From Symbiodinium natans (lineage: Eukaryota; Sar; Dinophyceae; Suessiales; Symbiodiniaceae): a stretch of DNA of 64,000 nucleotides. The notes beneath the pieces were generated by a model. The model worked only from the letters and a program-made list of their open reading frames with translations. It had not been told where the DNA came from and did not search any database. Of this stretch, positions 53,095-62,832 are shown in pieces; positions within the stretch are counted from its first letter, which is position 1; every line of letters starts with the position of its first letter. The stretch covers positions 484,351 to 548,350 of the forward strand of contig CAJNDS010002137.1 in the NCBI GenBank assembly GCA_905221605.1, given 5' to 3'. The position numbers and the translations under genes are program-made.

Positions 53095-54660
53095 CATGGG
53101 GCATGTCTGGCGATTGTCTGGTTGGTGGAGATTGTGCCTTTTTCAGGCACATTGTGGTCCCAAAGTCATTGGCCACCTGCTACGGAGGCTTTCAGGCGCA
53201 AGTGAATGCCCATTGCGAAGAGGTCCCCTGCGTTGTGGATGATGGCACCCACGGGGACATTGATCCTAGGCATCACTCTGAGCCCACGAGATTGCAGCAG
53301 CCCATTCGGCGCATCTGTGGCTGCCTGCCAGCACGGTCTGGATGTCAGCAAATCCTGGATGTTCTGGTCCAATCGCCCAGTTGTTTCAGCTTTGGCCTCG
53401 GTTTGCCCCCACATCAAGCCTGGCTGGTAAGCGGAACCCTGACGGCAGTTTCTGCACTCGTGATACTGCCTGCTATCCGCCCTCGCTTGCGCAAGCTATT
53501 GCAGCACTGTGTGTCCCATTTCTTTCTGTGCTGGACCGCGTGTTCACCGTAGAGTCCTGGTTGTCCCTCTTACCGGCACGTGGTCCCAGTTAATCTCCCA
53601 ATCCAGGATGGCGCCGGCACAAATAGCACCGCCTGCCATGCCAATCCTCAGCATGATGATATCTTCAAGGCTCTCCGTCATACATGGTCAAGCCGACTCT
53701 CCGCTTCCGGCCTCGTGCCCAAGATTGTCACCGCGCTGTCTTCTGGCAACAAGACCCCTCCTCTGACGCAAAAGGAACTACAACCGTTCCTGGAAGATAT
53801 CCGCCTCTTCTTGCACGTCACCTGCGATGTCACATGGCAATCCCTCATGCAAGTGGATGAGGGCCAGCCGTGCCGCCTCAACCTTTGGCATGCCTCTCGC
53901 TCATCTCTAAGGACCCTTCTTCCGTCACTTGCGTCAAGGTGTCCCGCTGGGCTTCGCCGCTCCTACTCCCCCGTGTCCAGTCATGCACGCCAGTACGGCC
54001 TCCGACTTGGACCCGCCTCCGCGACAACACTGCGAGTCAGAAAGGAAGTCTGCGCTGGAGAACCCCGACGACCTGCTAGCTGGATACTGAACTCCTCAGA
54101 TCTTACTCCCATACAGCGGTGGGGAAACTCGGAGTCGTCAACTCCGACTCCCGACCGCCCAGACTGGCTGTTGACAGCTCTATTTCCGGAGTCACAGCCC
54201 GCACTTTCTTACCGAGCAGATCCGCAAATCCGACTCTCGGACGTACGCCGTTGCCTTCCGCTCTCGGACTCTCTGGAAAGATGCTGCACACTGGTGCTCG
54301 ATGTGAGTAAGGCGCACCGGCGCCTTGAGATACTGCCTGCAGACCAGGGCCTCCTTTGCTTCCGACATCGGGGCCGCCTTTATCAGTGCCTCACACTCAA
54401 CTTTGGTCCCCGCGCTTGTCCGCCTGACTCACCGCTTCTGGTGGGTGTCCCACTCTGCACTGATTTACGTGGACGATATACTTGGTCTGCTTGAGAAATC
54501 ATCCGCCCCGCTCATGGCCAGTCTGCTGGTGGTCCTGCTTCAAATCCTTCGAGTTCCGATGAGCTGGCACAAACAAAGCCAAACTCTCAGCCCGGGTTGT
54601 CTGGATCGGTTGGCAGCGCTTGCTGGATCTTCTCCAGCAGTGTTGCGGCTTGCATAAGCT
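53095..54660 (+). pseudogene. DIRS-like retroelement RT remnant
   Basis: Plus strand. At 53,580-54,494: INLPIQDGAG-type start, then IFKALRHTWSSRLSASGL, then LVLDVSKAHRRLEILPADQG and LYQCLTLNFGPRAC (RT motifs A and B region). At 54,400-54,600 in another frame: VRLTHRFWWVSHSALIYVDD with ILGLL (palm YVDD) and RVPMSWHKQ. The same family as 46.9-48.4 kb but a different copy. The RNase H part is missing; the frame change lies near 54,420. Confidence 0.65.
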
Positions 54661-54838
54661 CTCTCTAGCCACGGGGGAAGTTACCGTAAAAGACCGAAAC
54701 GCGGCAAGCAACCCACAGCCCTACAAGACTCACACTCAAGCCCACGCTTCTCACTTTTGCATGCTCGCATACTCCGGTCTTGAGCCAACGTACCAAACAA
54801 CGTGAAACTCAGTCAAAGCTGGTCAAACCTCACGGTAC

Positions 54839-54970
54839 TTCGGGAAAACACTGGAAAAAACTCCCCAGGCCCTAGGCTCTAAAAGCTGAGGCGACCTACT
54901 CTCTGCTCCGGGAAGACACTGGAAAACACTCCCTAAGCTCTAAAAGCTGAGGAGACCTACTCTCTAAAGA
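54839..54970. repeat. Tandem duplication, unit about 65-80 bp
   Basis: CGGGAAAACACTGGAAAAAACTCC...CTCTAAAAGCTGAGGCGACC is repeated as CGGGAAGACACTGGAAAACACTCC...CTCTAAAAGCTGAGGAGACC, both followed by TACTCTCT. Confidence 0.9.
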
Positions 54971-55109
54971 CGCTGGCAGCCCAAGGCCCACATAGAACCT
55001 TTGGTCTTTTACTCCCCCTCTGGGCATTGAGGCTGTCACGGCCCCGTCGAAGTGTAGGGGTAACAAAGATGGCACTTGCGCTTGCCCGTACGCTGGCTGT
55101 TACTTCGCC

Positions 55110-55877
55110 CCCTTTGCGCCCTTGAGGTTATACTCTTCCATGACGTCATCAAGATATCCCGGATCCATTCCAGACTTCTCGGCCCCTAGTTTCTCGACCA
55201 TCTCATACATCAAGTCAGTGTCCTCGCAGGACAGCAGAATGTCGTCGACATAGGCCAACAGAAGCACCCTTTTGCATCGATACTCACCCGCGAACAAACA
55301 GGGTTCAGTTGGGCAAGACTTGAGCGAGAACAGACGCTCCAGAAGCCCCGAAAGGTGCTTGGTCCAGTGAAGAGCGGGCGGACCTAAGGCCGTATAGTGC
55401 CTTTTTGAGGCGGAGATACAGTTTCTCACCCCCCAAACCCCGGCATCCCTCAGGCATGCTGACGACGACATCTTCCCCTTGGAGCTTTGCGAAGAGGAAA
55501 GCAGTGGACACGTCAAGTCCCAGCATGTTGTGCCCCTTTGCTCCTGCCATTGCAAGGAACACTCGTAAGCTTTCCGCAGACGCGGTCGGTGAGGAGATCC
55601 CCAGCTGAGCTGCGGTTGGGCCCGTGCTGTAATCCCTCGCCACAATTCTGCAGCGCACAAGCTTCGTCTCCTTTCCATCGACCCTTTCAGTCTTGTCAGA
55701 GACTACCCAGCGAGTCGAGATGACCTTTCGCCTGGGATCGATGGTCCACATCAGGTTTTGTACCGCGAGGCTCTCAAGAGCATTCAGCTCCTTGATCATC
55801 CCTTGATAAGTGAGCCCCAAATCAAGCTCAACTTCGGATACGTCGTCCCTCAAAACAATCGGCTTCTGAACCGTCAC
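55110..55877 (-). pseudogene. copia reverse transcriptase fragment
   Basis: The first frame has ISTRWVVSDKTERVDGKETK, LVRCRIVARDYSTGPTAAQL, MLGLDVSTAFLFAKLQGEDV (catalytic Asp), SMPEGCRGLGGEKLYLRLKK and ALYGLRSA. A frameshift near 55,385 leads to the second frame with LLAYVDDILLSCEDTD (YVDD). The motifs are well kept despite the frameshift, so decay is recent. The sequence stops near 55,110, before the post-RT region. Confidence 0.8.
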
Positions 55878-57110
55878 GAGTCCCCACCGAGCTCAACAAC
55901 AACCTCCCCCTCTGACCACGGTCCTTGCACTGTTCCCAATGGCCTCTCGGTGCTGGACCCTGGAAACCATATCGTCCGCAGTCGCCCACGATCAACGTCC
56001 ATAAGATCCTCCCCCCCTCTGGGCCCTCGGAGTCGCTCTCTCGTGGCTGCGACTCTGGCTCCTCACTGGAACCCCCAGGCTCATAGCCCTCCCAGTTGTC
56101 CATTAGCTCACTCAGACCCCCAGGCCCTTCACCAACATCATCACGCACGTCCTCCGGCAACTCAACGCACCCTTCAAGACCCTCAAAACCTTGCTCACCA
56201 AGATCTTGCACTTCACCCTGATCCCTTTCAACAACTGCATTCGGATCAAAGCTACCCCTGATGAACTCGGCATAACGGGCCCTGCAACGTGCAGTGTGAA
56301 TCAACTTGTCATACCCAACACCACGTGCCTTGCTCGACCACCCAGTCTCGCGGCAGTCCCTTAGTGTTGGCATTGGGCAACGGCAAATGCTGGAGATTCT
56401 CTAACGGAACATCTGGGACCTCCGGTGGTGGATCCCTTCCAAGCAGAAGACGACAAACCCCTCTCAAGAGCTTCAACTCATACTTCAACGGAACAACCAT
56501 GCGAACCCTCGGACTCCGTACGATCTTGGTTTGACCGTCGTTGAGCAACAGTCTCACCCAGTGCGAAACCGACTTCAGCCCCCATGTAAGCCCCTTTTCC
56601 CACGCGTCCGTTCACAAGATGACTCACAGAAGGTGGCGGCACACACAAGACGGTCCCTCCGAACACATACGTTGGATGAGGCTTGATGCTTTGGTTCCGG
56701 CATCGTTGTTCAGGCGTAAGAGCTGAACCCTCGGTGATGTTGTATCTGTTGTGGGCGACACACAAATGCGACATCAAGTATGGAATTCCATCCCCTGCAA
56801 CTGTGAGTCCAACCCTTTCAAGCGAAGACAACTGGGTCTCTGCAAGCTCCTTCAAGGTGCGGACAGCCCTCTCAGCTGTCGGCGCATGCCGATCCACTGG
56901 AACCTGCTCCACAATGGCATTAGGAAGCTCCTTGGCTAACTGCTGCAAAGCGGACACAAGCGCTGGTTCCCCGTCCGACCGCATGGTAATCACAGTCTCT
57001 TGCGACCCTACAATTCCAAGCGATCGACCCCAACGCACAAAGTCCGTGCACATGCTGTCCCTGTCAGGTCTCCACAGGTTTTTTCTCCATGCACTTCCGC
57101 AAGCCTTTCC
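55110..57110 (-). mobile_element. copia integrase-RT segment
   Basis: Minus strand, in copia order. Integrase core about 57,110-56,560: RDSMCTDFVRWGRSLG, TMRSDGEPALVSALQQLAKE (Asp) and DRHAPTAERAVRTLKEL (Glu). Post-integrase piece 56,557-56,309: NDGQTKIVRSPRVRMVVPL. Acidic linker 56,373-55,880. RT 55,877-55,110. Frame changes occur near 56,545, 56,350, 55,880 and 55,385. RNase H is missing. It shares orientation with the gag-protease block at 62.8-63.9 kb, so both could be halves of one element separated by later DNA. Confidence 0.75.
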
Positions 57111-57564
57111 CGACTACACGTTGTTTCCGAACCGTACATGGGAGCGGGTCGAGACTCGCCATGGATCAGGCCATGGGGTCAGCGGACACTGCTACTCTGA
57201 TCACATCGTGTCACTGGCATGTGGTAGGGCGTGTTCAAAGCCACATGGGTGACTCGGAGATGACACCGAGTGCCGAGGGAGTATGCTGATGGCTTGTTCA
57301 TATTGGCACTTCAATTGGCAACGTCAGCGCCCCACTGTCGCAGGTACTGCAAGGCAAATGTTCGCACCCAAGACGGACGCCGCCGCAGGACTGCTGCGAA
57401 TAGGCATTACATGCAGCTGCACACTGCTTCAGAATTGCCATCGGATTGCAGGGTCCACACTCACGCTCCCAACTGATCACTCCACTCCGCTTCGAAGCTC
57501 TGGTTCAAAGGAGCACAATTGTCGTCTGCCTCTGCCACTCTCGGACACAAGGGGAACCCCCACC

Positions 57565-58112
57565 ATGGCGGAGGAGGAAGAGAGCAGCCCAAATGAGCCC
57601 CACGAGCCGGTCGATGAAGATGACGATGATGCTGCCGGCACAATACGGGAGATCATGGACACCCCTACACCGAGAAGATCTCGAACAAGAACCCGATCTC
57701 CTGTGGCAGAGAGATCCTCCTCAGCGAAGGCCAGTGGAAGCGCTGTGACTCAAACACCGCGGCCAAGGCCAAGGCCGGTACGGAGGCGACAGCGAGTGGG
57801 CCTACGATGCTGCCAAAGTCCATGGGGGCGATACCGGGTAAACCAGCCGGACCCCCACCACCGACACCAGCAAACCAACCATGGATGGGTGGAGGATGCA
57901 GACCGCCGCTGGTGGTGGGAGGGCCGCCGCCACCCGCCCCAAAAAAGACCGCCAGTGTCGTGCTGCAGCAAGGGGTCTACACCGTTTCCCTCGATGCTTA
58001 CCCGAAAGGCAGCGTGCCACATCAGGTTATGATACCACCGCAAGCACCGCCAGCGGCAAAAGGAGGGCCTAGCAGGCCAGGTGATGCGAGTACTCCGGCT
58101 GCATGGGACTAA
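57565..58112 (+). CDS. Acidic, basic-repeat and Pro-rich ORF in two frames
   Basis: The ATG at 57,565 opens MAEEEESSPNEPHEPVDEDD, then RRSRTRTRSPVAERSSSAKA and PRPRPRPVRRR. At about 57,790 the natural reading moves to another frame: MGAIPGKPAGPPPPTPANQP, GGCRPPLVVGGPPPPAPKK, KGSVPHQVMIPPQAPPAAKG, with a stop at 58,110-58,112. Low-complexity, probably disordered; the Arg/Ser stretch resembles RNA-binding tails. It lies on the opposite strand to the copia integrase next to it. It could be the start of a gag or of a host gene with an intron at the frame change; not recognised. Confidence 0.4.
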
Positions 58113-58516
58113 TCAGCCAGAGTCTGTGTTTTCAGTTCCAGTCTGCCTGTTGGAGCCAAAAGGGCGACCGCGGGCTGCCTCAAAGGGATTGCGCAACTGC
58201 GCCAAAACAAAACCAAAGATGGCAGACTAGTCATGAGGCACTGTCTTATGCCACTCTCGCACAGCCATGCACTCACGAGTGCGCTTGCAGGAAGACATCA
58301 AGCAATCAGCTGGGGACTTACGGCCCACCGCGCCCCGGTACCGGACTCCACGACGGGCAGTAGAAGGCACGCTCAGCCTGCTCACAGGGGTATCCGGCTG
58401 CCTGCCAGGGATTGCGACTGCTCAGTCTGCTGATGTGAATGCCAAGTCTGTCGTCTGCTGGACCGCTTTGGTGATTCCTGATATAATGTGGTTTGCTTGC
58501 TAAGTCCTAGGTACTG
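58113..58516. other. Non-coding stretch
   Basis: No gene supported. 58,150-58,170 on the minus strand matches the dinoflagellate spliced-leader sequence at 16 of 21 positions (see findings). Confidence 0.4.
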
Positions 58517-58780
58517 GTGAGCGCTTTCAATACGTGGCTTCTACATGCTGGCACTGTCAGTTGCAGGCTTCTTACAGTGTGGCTTTGCGATTCTTACAGT
58601 GAGGCTTTGTTTGGGAAGGAACCCAACGCTAACTCCACTGGCCGATCACCATGCAGCAGCCTGGGCACTGCGTGAGCGCTCTCAATACTGGCATCGACAT
58701 GTTGGCACTGCTAGCTGCAGGACTCTTACAGTGTGGCCTTGCGACGGAGGCGCTGCTTGGCGCTACTCAAATGCGCCGCA
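58517..58780. repeat. About 155-bp imperfect tandem duplication
   Basis: GTGAGCGCTTTCAATA at 58,517 and GTGAGCGCTCTCAATA at 58,672. Each is followed by CATG(C/T)TGGCACTG, AGCTGCAG or AGTTGCAG, and CTTACAGTGTGGC(T/C)TTGCGA. Confidence 0.85.
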
Positions 58781-59690
58781 GGCTATCGTTGCAACTGCGG
58801 CGATTCGGCCTATTGCTGAGTTTGCTCTGAGGTCGCTCTTGGCGGGCCCTAGAGGTTGATCAAGAAGCCCCCACTGGCTAACCACCATGGGGCATCGCGG
58901 GTTCACCCTTCCGTCCGGAAGGGTGTGCCCCAGTCACCTTGTCCTTTCCTGTGACCATTTGGTGGTTGAAATTTGCTGAGCCAGCATTATCGCTCTTGCT
59001 ACGCTGACATATACGACTGCGGCTCGCCAAGAGCATGACCGACCGGCACTGTGCAAATGACCTTGAGATGGTGATTTTGACTTTCTGGCATATTTCGCAT
59101 TTTGCGACCTCTCTACGAGCTTGGCGCTACAAGGATCTGCTCTTGGACTACATCGACGAGCTTGAGTTCTGAGCGCGTGGGGAGTTTCTTAGCTTTTTCG
59201 CCCCTTCTTTTTGGTTTCTTGGTCTGCTTTGCTGGGTTGCTTGGTGGTGTGTTGTTGTTGTTTGGCCGTTCTTTTGCCGTTTCCGCGATGATGGCGAGCT
59301 GTTTCACACCTAGTTGCGAGACCCGCAAGAACGGCCTACTGTGCTACTGATGTAGTAAAGTGGCGTCCGCCTTAAAAAACAAAACTTGCTCTTCGCTGTG
59401 GTTTGAGTTGGGGTTGTCCGAGGCTGCATTCGGACTTGGTAGCCACCATTTTTACCTGTGCAGCCCTTGAGAAAATGACGGTGAAACTTCTGCTTGTCGT
59501 TGCCAAAGCACAGGCAGGGCCAACAATCTATCGAGAGCACGAAGAGACTTGGCGCAGCTTCTGCCAATTGTTTGAGCCTGATCTGTGGTAGCCGAAAGCA
59601 GACGCTTGACGTCTTCACAAATACGTCTGAAGTAGGACACCAGCTGTGAGAGACTTCCCACGCAAATACGAGCTGCCATTGATTGCAGGA
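58781..59690. other. Non-coding stretch
   Basis: No supported gene. A CATGGGGC...CTTCCGTCCGGAAG segment near 58,880-58,925 contains a short palindrome around TCCGGA. Plus-strand frames at 59,102-59,350 lack motifs. Confidence 0.4.
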
Positions 59691-60190
59691 CCGCCCGCAG
59701 TGGACGAAAAGGACCCGTCTGGATCAGGTCGGTGGCAGCCGCAAGCAGGCGTCTGACTTTTTCATTAAGACGTCCGCGAAGAACATGATTTGCCGTTTTC
59801 TACTCCGCCCACAGTGGACCGAGCGGATCGGAAGCGCTCCCTCTGAATCAGGTGGATGAGATGCAAGGAGTTTGGATCAGGGGTTTGTGTGTGGGCTTTC
59901 AGAATGACATTGAAGCGAGCTCGCAATGATTCCGTGGAGTTTGCGCCATGGTCGCCTGACTTTTTCATTTACACGTCCGCGAAGAACCATGATTTGCCGT
60001 TTTCTACTTTCATTCTGAGCCACAAGGCTTTCTCGAGGACCGCCCACAGTGGACCGAGCGGATCGGAAGCGCCCCCTCTGGATCAGGTGGATGAGACGCA
60101 AGGAGTTTGGATCAGGGGTTTGTGTGTGGGCTTTCAGAATGACATTGAAGCGAGCTCGCAATGATTCCGTGGAGTTGGCACCATGGTCGA
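59690..60190. repeat. Complex tandem repeat, unit about 200-230 bp
   Basis: Two near-identical long units (about 59,765-59,955 and 59,965-60,187) share ACGTCCGCGAAGAAC, GATTTGCCGTTTTCTAC, CGCCCACAGTGGACCGAGCG and a roughly 110-bp stretch around GGATCAGGGGTTTGTGTGTG. The second unit has an extra 35 bp (CATTCTGAGCCACAAGGCT). A diverged partial unit lies at 59,690-59,760. Readable peptides (FGSGVCVWAFRMTLKRARN) repeat with it but carry no known domain. Confidence 0.9.
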
Positions 60191-60665
60191 CCCATGCTAG
60201 GGCACTCTCACAAAAGTTGGGGTTTTATAGAAAAAGATATAGAACGCAATCTGTGTACAATTTATTCCTCATGATTGGAATAAGCTTTGGCGAAAAGATC
60301 TTGTGAAATCTCAAAGTAATTCCATCTTCTATGTACACATGTGAAACTCAATCCCATATATGTGTTGAAGACTCATTCGGTTACACTGACGCGCTTTTTC
60401 TTCAGTCGTGGGGCAAGCATGCACAGGATGCGATCTGGTTTCGCGATTTCCTGCTCTCCCGAAATACCCCCCAGACAGACCCAACACTGAGACGGGTGGG
60501 TGGGAGGGACAAAAATTTTCTCTCAGCCCGAGCTTGAGCAGCTGTTCACATGAATGCGGCCAACTGTTGATTCAAGCATGCTGCAAGTCACACAGTTGAA
60601 AATGTCGTTCAAGATGCTGAGGAAAATTCTTTGAAAACTTGAAATAATTTTGCAACTCCCAAAGG
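60191..60665. other. Non-coding stretch
   Basis: Nothing recognisable; slightly AT-rich. Confidence 0.5.
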
Positions 60666-60706
60666 TCACAAAAGAACTCTAAAACCCCGCGCTCGAAGGT
60701 ATAGCG

Positions 60707-61910
60707 CTACAACTTTAGTTTGACAGGTCCAGCCTTTGCTGGTCGCCACTTCCCCCAGTTGTTCTCCTCGGAGTCCGACACCAAGATCGTTGCACCCACT
60801 GCCTTGGGCGCTGCAGAGGGTTCTGGCACAGCCTCCTCCGTGGTCACTTGATGTTGTTGGACAAAGCATCCGGAGGTCGCTGGTCCCGGTACGGTCTCGG
60901 CTCCCATGGTGCTGTCCGGTCCGGTCCGAGGGCGTGGACTGCGAACCCTCTTCCCTGGCAAGGTCCAATCTCGAGCAATCTCGTCCATCGCCTGCTTCCC
61001 GGTGTTCCAGTTGACAGGGACCTGTTCGGATTGCGCTGCCGCCATGTAGCTCTTTATGTTCTTGGTATGCGGCTCCGACATTAGGTGGAACTCTGCTGCT
61101 CGTTTCTGACAGACCAGACAATAAGGGTTGTTGGCATTGTTGTTCACAAGCGCCTGCCATAACCCTTCGAAGCGGCGACATATCCAAGTCAGCCAGCCGG
61201 AACTTGCGAAGCGACGCTTGCCTTTCCGGGTCGGTCCGGTAAGGGAGTCCGGAGGTGGCCCACTCGGCTTCCGAACAACGGGCCGCTCCTCCATAGGCTT
61301 CCGCTCCTTTGCCGGCTTCTCCTTCTTGGGCTTCAATGCAGCGTCCTTGGCTGCTCTCGCTTCCATAAAGCGTCGCCAGGCCTCTGGTTCGTTGCCTTTT
61401 ATCTCGTAGCTGTCGGATTTTCCCTCCGAGGTCTTCTCCTCCCTTTCCTCCAGAAACTTTTCCCAGACCGAGGTCTTCTTCTCTTCCTTCGAGGTCTTCT
61501 CCTCCCTCTTCGAGGCCTCTTTCTTCCTCAGCGTCTTGGGAGTTGGCCGCATCAGCGTGGGCGCTGTGGCCTTGTGGGAGGACGGCCGCTCCACCATCGT
61601 GGGCTCTCTGGCTCGATGGGATGATGGTTGCTCCATCATTGCCACATCTTCGGCTCCTTCCGCCGTCTCCTCTTCGGATGGCGGGGGTGATGGAACATAG
61701 ATCGTGACCGGATGTCTCCTCGTCTTGTAGGGGACCGAGTCGCTCCTCTTCCTCGGTGATTCTGTTCACCTGGTGCTCGTTCACGAGTAGCATCCTGCGC
61801 GCTCGCACTCCCTCTCGCATACCCTCCAGCTCGCTGATAGAGCGGACCATTGTCTCGCTCATGGCTGGCTCCACCTCCATTGGCTCCTCTTCCATGGTGC
61901 GCTAAGGCGT
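60707..61910 (-). CDS. Zinc-finger ORF of unknown role, next to copia gag-protease
   Basis: Minus strand. The frame opening MEEEPMEVEPAMSETMVRSI at 61,895 reads to about 61,680, then the natural reading shifts to the frame that ends at a stop at 60,707. It contains a Lys/Glu-rich charged stretch (KREEKTSKEEKKTSVWEKFL), a basic stretch (ERKPMEERPVVRKPSG), then a C2H2-type unit NPYCLVCQKRAAEFHLMSEP followed by H (C-x2-C-x7-H-x5-H) of the matrin/U1 zinc-finger style, and an acidic C-terminus (ILVSDSEENNWGKW). No integrase or RT motif is present. It lies downstream of copia gag-protease on the same strand, where integrase would be expected, so it may be an accessory ORF, a modified region of a non-autonomous element, or an unrelated gene. 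A minus frame over the same DNA in the first reading is the shadow below 61,640. Confidence 0.45.
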
Positions 61911-61929
61911 CTACCACAAAAGACGGTGG

Positions 61930-62799
61930 CTCCTGGTGCTTTGGGCATCCAAGGCTTTCGGGTTGATACTTGGGAGATTGCTCTTGCAGATCACGACCAA
62001 AACACGACAAGGGAATGTTTGCTGCTGTGGTGCTACTGTCACACGCATGCACAAGCCACTCGACTGTTGGTGTGGTGTTGCTTTGCTCCCCATGTGTGGT
62101 GATGTTGTGGTCTGCACAAGAAAACAAGCACGCACGACTGTCCAACTCATGCACAAGCCTCTCGACTGCTGGTGTGGTGTTGTTGTTTTGCTCCCCGTGT
62201 GAGATGATGTTGTTGTCTGCGCAAGAAAACAAGCACGCACGACTGTCCAACTCATGGAAAACTGGCATGTCCGCATGACTGAAAGACTCAAAGGAACTAG
62301 GCGCGGCGCTCAAAAGCTCATCAACGGCCCTTAGTCTCTCCTTAGTCTCTCCTTGGTCCAGGTCAGCATGCTCATGACTCACACGTCCCTTGCAGTCACT
62401 CATCTCATCAAGACATGAAATGTCCAGCAATTCAGGGTTTCTGGGCTCAACACACACTCTCGCAGAATTTCGATACCCGTGATTCGAGGTCGAACGATGA
62501 AAATCACGATCAGCGGATGACTTTCGAGATCGATTTTGGCGATGTTGTTCCGTTTTGGCGATCAAATCTTGAGGCTTCAGAGCTAAAGGATGGTCACTCC
62601 GTACTGACGCAAGCCAACTTACTGAGGCAAACAAGGTGGGCTTCAAAGTTACGCCATGCTTGCGGACAGTGATTCCGCCTTGCTGTACGCATAGCGTCGG
62701 TTCCCAACCACCGTTCTGACAAAGTAAATTGATGTTCAGCAAATTATGCTTGATCTGATCGGAAATGACGGCTTCAAACCTAGCTTTACACATGTACAC
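61930..62799 (-). pseudogene. copia pre-integrase-like region with internal duplication
   Basis: Minus strand FEAVISDQIKHNLLNINLLC, then GWEPTLCVQQGGITVRKHGV, similar to the segment that follows the protease in copia (I-K-H-N-L-L-S-x-x-x-L). Later it carries the 34-residue duplicated unit ELDSRACLFSCADNNIISHG / ELDSRACLFSCADHNITTHG. It is separated from the gag-protease frame by a stop or shift near 62,800-62,833. The reading continues to 61,636 in the same frame, but the last part overlaps the zinc-finger ORF and is probably shadow. Confidence 0.5.
62047..62252. repeat. 102-bp in-frame tandem duplication
   Basis: ATGCACAAGCCACTCGACTG at 62,047 and ATGCACAAGCCTCTCGACTG at 62,149. Both continue with GGTGTGGTGTTG and end with GCACGCACGACTGTCCAACT. 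Period 102 bp (34 codons), with a 3-bp indel in the second unit. Confidence 0.9.
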
Positions 62800-62832
62800 A
62801 GCGTCACCTTCGATGATGCTGGGGTGGTGGTT

